Made by a program: the position numbers and the translations under genes. From positions 1-29,816 of the forward strand of contig JAHRHW010000005.1 in assembly GCA_019100305.1 (NCBI GenBank): a stretch of 29,816 nucleotides of DNA, read 5' to 3'. This DNA is from Candidatus Thiodiazotropha taylori. Lineage in GTDB: Bacteria; Pseudomonadota; Gammaproteobacteria; Chromatiales; Chromatiaceae. The notes under the pieces were generated by a model. That model was not told where the DNA came from. It saw nothing but the letters and a program-made list of their open reading frames with translations, and did no database searches. Position 1 is the first letter of the stretch. Every line of letters starts with the position of its first letter. Shown here piece by piece: positions 24,941-29,816 of the stretch.

Positions 24941-26374
24941 ATGAAAGAAAAACAAAACAATCGAGGCTCAAGAATACTAATCGTTGACGACGTAGCGGAT
25001 AATCTTTCTGTTTTATCCTCTTTACTGCAGGCAGAAGGATTCAGGGTTTTCGCCGCAATCAGTGGTAATCTTGCATTACAGGCTTTGGATACCCTTGTGC
25101 CTGACCTGATTCTACTGGATATTGTCATGCCAGAGATGAATGGCTTTGAAATCTGTGCCCGCATTAAAGAACGCGAATCATTGAGAAATATACCGGTTAT
25201 ATTTATCAGTGCCCTTGATGATCCCCAGGATAAGGTTAAAGCCTTTTCCAGTGGCGGTGTAGACTACATCGGCAAACCTTTCCAAAAGGAAGAAGTGCTT
25301 GCCAGGGTAAAAACCCATATTGAACTCGCAGGTACACGTGACAAGCTTGAAACACTAGTTGAAAGCCGCACCCATGATTTATTAGAAAACCAGAAGAGAC
25401 TGAAAAAAACACAACAACTTGCACGCCTGGGAAGCTGGGAACTGGATTTGGTGAATGGCACTTTGTATTGGTCCGATGAGGTATTTAATATTTTTGGTTT
25501 AAGTCCATCCGAATTCGTGCCGAATTTTGAGGCATTTCTTGAGCGAGTCCATCCAGAAGACCGTGAATCAGTAAAGATGACTTATCTCATTGCTGTGAAA
25601 GACAAGCAGGCATACGACCTAGTACACCGGATTGTCCGAAAAGACAACGATGATATCCAATATGTTCATGAACTTGCCGACCACGCAACAAATGAAGATG
25701 GTGAAGTTATCCGCTCCATTGGCACCGTCCAGGACATAACAAATCTCGTTACCTTAGATAAAGAACGCCAGCATTACCTGGAAAAATTCAGAAATTCGCT
25801 GGAAAAAACTGTTATCGTTGTGTCTGCCACCCTTGAAAAACGAGATCCATATACCGCCGGTCATCAGCGAAATGTCTCAGAATTGGCGGTTTCCATAGCC
25901 AAAGAGTTGAATCTTTCAGACGATACTATATCGGGAATCCGGCTTGGTAGTATTATTCACGATATTGGTAAAATCAATATTCCCTCTGAAATCCTTACTC
26001 GACCAGGAAAGCTCAGTGATTTGGAATTTGAAATGATCAAAACCCACCCCTTGCATGGAAGCGAAATTCTCAAAGACGTGGAATTCCCATGGCCGATAGC
26101 CGAGATGGTTTTACAACATCACGAGCGCCTGGATGGCAGTGGTTATCCCAACAGTCTTAAAGGTGACGAAATCCTGCTGGAGGCAAAGATTATTGCCGTA
26201 GCCGATGTAGTCGAGGCGATGTCATCCCACCGACCCTATCGCCCGTCACTCGGTATAGAAGTCGCTTTAAAAGAGATTGAGGCTGGCAGTGGCCGATTTT
26301 TTGATGAGAAAGCTGTTTCAGCCTGCATTAATCTTTTTCGTGAAAAGGATTTCAAACCATTCTCCTCACGCTAG
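24941..26374 (+). CDS. response regulator REC-PAS-HD-GYP (cyclic-di-GMP phosphodiesterase)
   Basis: The 477-residue protein has a receiver domain (about 1-125) with Asp60 in LILLDIVMPEMNG and Lys in GKPF near 111, then a PAS_3-type domain (about 165-275: GSWELDLVNGTLYWSDEVF, VHPEDRESV). An HD-GYP domain follows (about 285-470) with H308 in TAGHQRN, HD at 340-341 in SIIHDIGK, HHER at 393-396 and GYP at 401-403 in DGSGYPNSLKG. All key metal-binding and signature residues are present, so it should hydrolyse cyclic-di-GMP. It is last in the GAF/binding-protein/kinase operon and is expected to be activated by phosphorylation from the hybrid kinase. Confidence 0.92.
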   Translation: MKEKQNNRGSRILIVDDVADNLSVLSSLLQAEGFRVFAAISGNLALQALDTLVPDLILLDIVMPEMNGFEICARIKERESLRNIPVIFISALDDPQDKVKAFSSGGVDYIGKPFQKEEVLARVKTHIELAGTRDKLETLVESRTHDLLENQKRLKKTQQLARLGSWELDLVNGTLYWSDEVFNIFGLSPSEFVPNFEAFLERVHPEDRESVKMTYLIAVKDKQAYDLVHRIVRKDNDDIQYVHELADHATNEDGEVIRSIGTVQDITNLVTLDKERQHYLEKFRNSLEKTVIVVSATLEKRDPYTAGHQRNVSELAVSIAKELNLSDDTISGIRLGSIIHDIGKINIPSEILTRPGKLSDLEFEMIKTHPLHGSEILKDVEFPWPIAEMVLQHHERLDGSGYPNSLKGDEILLEAKIIAVADVVEAMSSHRPYRPSLGIEVALKEIEAGSGRFFDEKAVSACINLFREKDFKPFSSR

Positions 26375-26845
26375 ATTATCATTCCCTATGTTCAATAGTT
26401 GACAAATTCGGAAATTGGCTCTCACAGCACTAGCAGAGACGCTAAGGAGCATCGAAATGATTATTTTTTCTGCATGAACGCTGAACCCGTACAGCTCTTC
26501 GCTATCAGTAGCCGCAAATCCATCGCAAAATCAAAAATTAGACGTCATAGTTTCACTTCACTGACTTTATGAACTATGTTATTCCTGTTTTTACTGAGGC
26601 TCATGGAAACAAAAGACTTATTGGTATGGTAATTGCATATAATTTCCCAAAATAAATACTGATTTAACTCAAGAGAATCTCAGTTAAAAAACTAAAGAAA
26701 TAAACAGTGCCAGGATGTCTGCTATGATTTTATTACCACGGTTTTTTTATAGTTTTTATCGCCTTTCCTAAACCCTGGCTAAGTTCAGACGGTAACCTGA
26801 AATACCGGGGCGATTCGAAATCGTTTTGTTCAACCAGAAACAGAA
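26375..26845. promoter_or_regulatory. intergenic region, 471 bp, with structured leader
   Basis: No gene was seen. Features include CATAGTT/AACTATG (26546-26578) and TTAACT/AGTTAA (26664-26687) inverted repeats, and a TATAAT -10-like hexamer at 26638-26643 without a good -35. Close to the next gene are two tight hairpins, CGGTA/TACCG (26790-26806) and CGATT/AATCG (26811-26823), the second followed by TTTTGTT. Such an arrangement could be an attenuator or riboswitch-like leader. I could not match it to the cyclic-di-GMP riboswitch consensus. Confidence 0.4.
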
Positions 26846-29816
26846 ATGCTGCTTTTCCCTAAGAATGTCATGCCAGGTTCTATTTTAGGGATCACTCTAC
26901 TATTTTTTTGCCCATTTCTGGCAATTGCAGCGGATGCCAGCCGGATTCTTGTCATACACTCGTATAGCCAGGAATACCCCTGGACCAAAGGCCAGCATGA
27001 CGGTTTTATCGATGGGCTGCGACAAGGGCAGCCAGCGCAATCCATCATCAAAACTGAATACCTGGATAGCAAACGCACCGACTACAATATCAGCTATGCC
27101 AACTGGTTCGGGCACTATCTTCAGGTTAAATACCAAGACTTCAAACCGGATATCATTTATGTAACCGATGACAACGGCCTGGATTTCGGTTTGACCCACC
27201 TGGTGAATTTATTCCCGGATAAGCCTTTGGTGTTTTCCGGTGTCAATGATTATTCAAAACAGGAAAGACTCAACCCTGAATTACAGACAGGCGTATTCGA
27301 AAAAAAGGAAATCGCCCCCAACCTGCAACTGGTACAACAGCTGTTCGGCCAGCCTGAAACGATTTTCATCGTCGGGGATAACTCCAATACCTACCAGGCA
27401 ATCGAACGTGAACTGCGAAAAAAACTGTCAACAGCACAATTTCCGAAAACCATCTTTTTAGCCGACAACAGCATCGACAATATCACCAAGCTCATCAGTT
27501 CGGCGGAAAATCCACTGGTTTTACTGACCACGCTCGGCGCCATGCGGGATAAAAATGGATCAATCCTGAAACTCAACGACACGATAGAAATGATCGTTAA
27601 CTCAGGGGCCGAAATTGTCATTAGCATGGAAGATGCCTACCTGTTTGATGGCGTACTCGGCGGGTATGTCACCAGCGGAAAAGCTCAGGGAATGGCGGCG
27701 GCCTCGCTGGTAAAAGCTTTTCTAAATGGGACAAAGATCAAACAACTGCCGCCAATCACAAAGAGCCCAAATGAATACATTTTTTCCGACCCCACTCTGC
27801 AGGCACTTGAACTTAAACTACCAACAACCATCGCCGGTAATGCAACCATACTGAATCCACGAACCGGCTTTTATGCGCGTTACAAACATATCTTTGTAGC
27901 AACCATTGTTATCCTGTTTCTATCACTGATCGCCAGCCTCATCCTGTATACCTGGCTTACCTCAAATAAAAACAAAAAACTGCAGCAGCAATCAGAATTG
28001 CTCAGATTAAAAAAAGAGCAGTTAAGTCAAAGTGAGGAAAAATACCGTCTGCTGTTTGAACGCCCCGAAGAACCCATGTTGGTTATTCGCAAAAACACCT
28101 TTGTCATCGCCAATGATTCTGCCGCACGTCTTCTAGGTTATCAAAGCTCACAAGCACTTCAGCAAATCCACCCATCAGCTTTGTCACCCGAGAAGCAGCC
28201 GGACGGGCGTATATCGATGGAACAGGCTTATAAAACCGGTTACCACAAATTTGAATGGCAACATTTAAAGAGAGACGGCACCCCGCTATTGATCGAGGTA
28301 TCACTGACGCGCATTCCTTTTGAGAATGACTCCGCCCTGTTTTGTATATGGCGCAACATCACGGAATGGCGTAATGCAGAAAATGAATTGCGCGAAAAAA
28401 CCACTTACCTCAACAGTGTACTCAGCGCCTCGGTCAATATTGGATTAATTGCCACTGACACCAACCTGAAGATCAATTATTTCAACGAATCAGCCGCCCG
28501 TATTTTCGGAATGGAGCCCAACCAGCTGAAAGAACAAAGCATCCACATATTTCATGCAGGACACGGCCCTGAAAGCAAAAAACGTTTTGAAGCAGCCATG
28601 CAGATAGCTCAGGATAAGGGAGAGTATCGTTTTCAACTGAACCTACCAATCAAGGGTGAAACACGATACCTGGATGCCAGGATCTCACCAATCAGGGAGG
28701 ATAAGCAGGAACTGCAAGGTTATATCCTTATGATAGAAGATGTGACACGTCAGCGTGAGGCGGAAAGACTGATCAATTTCCAGGCGTCTTATGATCACCT
28801 GACCAGCCTGCCGAACCGGCGTACGCTACTGACTCGCCTGCAACAGACTATCTCACGTTGTAAACGCCATAATCACCTCGGTGCAATTCTATTCGTCGAC
28901 CTGGACAACTTCAAACAGGTCAATGACTCGCTTGGTCATTCTGTTGGCGATTCACTGTTGCAAGAAGTTGCTCAGCGCATGCTTAGGGATGTCCGTGATG
29001 AAGATACAGTAGCGCGACTTGGTGGCGATGAATTTGTTGTATTGCTATCCGAATCAGGTAACACACTGGAAAGAGCGATCGCCGATATCAAACAGGTTGC
29101 GGATAAACTTAATGAAAATATCGCCCAGCCCTACCTGATTGACGGACATGAGATTCGTACAACCACCAGTATCGGCATAAGTGTCTTTCCTACATCAGAC
29201 GAAACGGCCGATGACATCTTACGCCAGGCCGATACCGCCATGTACCAAGCCAAGGAGGCCGGACGAAATACGTTTAGATTCTTTTCACTCAGCATGCAGA
29301 AAAATATTGAGGCACGCATACAACTGCTTGACGAACTGCATCATGCTATTGAAGAGACCCAGTTCAAGGTCTATTTCCAACCTCAGTTTGACAGCTCCAT
29401 GAAATTGGTCGGCATGGAATCCTTGGTGCGCTGGAAGAAAGCAGACAACAAAGTCATACAACCGGGAGATTTCATACCGCTGGCAGAGGAGAGCGGTTTA
29501 ATCCAACCAATCAACAACTTTGTCCTGCGCCACTCTTTGCTCAAACAGTTGACATGGAAAAAAACCTATGCAGAAAAAGTCGTTAAACGCGTCTCGGTCA
29601 ATGTCAGTGCTGTTCAGTTCAACCAGGATAATTTTGTGCAGAATATCCTGGATATTATCAGCCAAACAGGTACTGACCCATCTGTCCTGACGCTTGAGGT
29701 CACTGAAAGCATGTTATTGCATGACATCGAAGCAACGGCGTCCAAGATGAAGCAGCTGAAAGCCTCCGGCGTACGCTTTTCAATTGACGATTTTGGCACG
29801 GGTTATTCATCACTGG
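26846..29816 (+). CDS. membrane protein with ABC-type binding domain, two PAS domains, GGDEF and EAL (3' end beyond window)
   Basis: The frame is open from ATG 26846 for at least 990 residues. An in-frame ATG at 26870 is an alternative start. A signal-like segment (ILGITLLFFCPFLAIA) leads to an ABC_sub_bind periplasmic domain (about 30-340: ILVIHSYSQEYPWTKGQHDG). One TM spans about 349-370. PAS domains follow at about 395-510 and 515-640. The GGDEF domain (about 645-810) has RLGGDEF and the inhibitory RDED motif. The EAL domain starts near 815 with ESLVRW in place of EALxRW, NVSAVQ, LEVTES and SIDDFGTGYSS, so catalytic acids seen here are kept. It may make or break cyclic-di-GMP in response to a periplasmic ligand. 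Confidence 0.9.
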   Translation, partial: MLLFPKNVMPGSILGITLLFFCPFLAIAADASRILVIHSYSQEYPWTKGQHDGFIDGLRQGQPAQSIIKTEYLDSKRTDYNISYANWFGHYLQVKYQDFKPDIIYVTDDNGLDFGLTHLVNLFPDKPLVFSGVNDYSKQERLNPELQTGVFEKKEIAPNLQLVQQLFGQPETIFIVGDNSNTYQAIERELRKKLSTAQFPKTIFLADNSIDNITKLISSAENPLVLLTTLGAMRDKNGSILKLNDTIEMIVNSGAEIVISMEDAYLFDGVLGGYVTSGKAQGMAAASLVKAFLNGTKIKQLPPITKSPNEYIFSDPTLQALELKLPTTIAGNATILNPRTGFYARYKHIFVATIVILFLSLIASLILYTWLTSNKNKKLQQQSELLRLKKEQLSQSEEKYRLLFERPEEPMLVIRKNTFVIANDSAARLLGYQSSQALQQIHPSALSPEKQPDGRISMEQAYKTGYHKFEWQHLKRDGTPLLIEVSLTRIPFENDSALFCIWRNITEWRNAENELREKTTYLNSVLSASVNIGLIATDTNLKINYFNESAARIFGMEPNQLKEQSIHIFHAGHGPESKKRFEAAMQIAQDKGEYRFQLNLPIKGETRYLDARISPIREDKQELQGYILMIEDVTRQREAERLINFQASYDHLTSLPNRRTLLTRLQQTISRCKRHNHLGAILFVDLDNFKQVNDSLGHSVGDSLLQEVAQRMLRDVRDEDTVARLGGDEFVVLLSESGNTLERAIADIKQVADKLNENIAQPYLIDGHEIRTTTSIGISVFPTSDETADDILRQADTAMYQAKEAGRNTFRFFSLSMQKNIEARIQLLDELHHAIEETQFKVYFQPQFDSSMKLVGMESLVRWKKADNKVIQPGDFIPLAEESGLIQPINNFVLRHSLLKQLTWKKTYAEKVVKRVSVNVSAVQFNQDNFVQNILDIISQTGTDPSVLTLEVTESMLLHDIEATASKMKQLKASGVRFSIDDFGTGYSSL

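Noticed and set aside
26399..26404. Perfect TTGACA hexamer after the HD-GYP gene
   Set aside because: No acceptable -10 element follows at 16-18 bp, and it is over 400 bp from the next gene.
26698..26845. Possible cyclic-di-GMP riboswitch before the GGDEF-EAL gene
   Set aside because: The conserved GEMM-I segments were not found; only simple hairpins are present.

Overview
The window looks like a chromosomal segment of a Gammaproteobacterium, probably a free-living or host-associated environmental lineage. The basis is gene content: a MaeB-type malic enzyme, PAS/GGDEF/EAL and HD-GYP signalling proteins, a multihaem cytochrome, AraC and TetR regulators, and a NikR relic of the E. coli type. 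GC content is moderate and coding density is fairly high on both strands. The genus cannot be fixed from the sequence alone. No tRNA, rRNA, CRISPR array or intact insertion sequence was seen.

Layout. (1) 1-6285: a truncated HIT-family gene on the minus strand, an unrecognised 300-aa protein, an overlapping SDR plus peroxiredoxin-like pair, two small exported proteins, a TetR regulator and a GNAT acetyltransferase that ends in a terminator. (2) 6425-8719: maeB (malic enzyme fused to a phosphotransacetylase-like domain) on the minus strand. (3) 9200-11679: a two-gene unit encoding a periplasmic c-haem sensor diguanylate cyclase overlapping a dihaem cytochrome c. (4) 11811-12498: gene relics, namely a decayed nikR on the plus strand and, on the minus strand, a 79-codon ORF that appears to join the start of egtB to the end of egtD by an internal deletion. 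(5) 12259-18488, minus strand: a tightly packed operon with an N-terminal Rieske domain fused to an FMN glutamate-synthase-type domain, an N-terminal Rieske domain fused to a thiamine-diphosphate enzyme, a CPA1-type cation/proton antiporter, a 48-aa membrane peptide, a DUF5996 protein and the egt chimera. It diverges from an AraC/cupin regulator (18711-19691). (6) 19702-19911: a relic of an IS200/IS605-type TnpA transposase. (7) 20245-26374: a four-gene signalling operon with a double-GAF protein, an NMT1/SsuA-like solute-binding lipoprotein, a hybrid histidine kinase and a REC-PAS-HD-GYP response regulator. (8) 26846 to the window end: a membrane protein with an ABC-type periplasmic binding domain, two PAS domains, GGDEF and EAL, cut by the window edge.

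How the genes work together. Three separate units feed into cyclic-di-GMP: a haem-linked synthase next to a cytochrome, a binding-protein/kinase/HD-GYP pathway, and a binding-domain GGDEF-EAL protein. The most unusual block is the tandem of two different Rieske-fused enzymes under a divergent AraC regulator. The likely idea is that electrons pass between an FMN/iron-sulfur enzyme and a ThDP enzyme through matching Rieske domains, but the substrates cannot be read from the sequence. Relics on both sides of this block (nikR, egtB/egtD, tnpA) show that the region has undergone deletions and decay.
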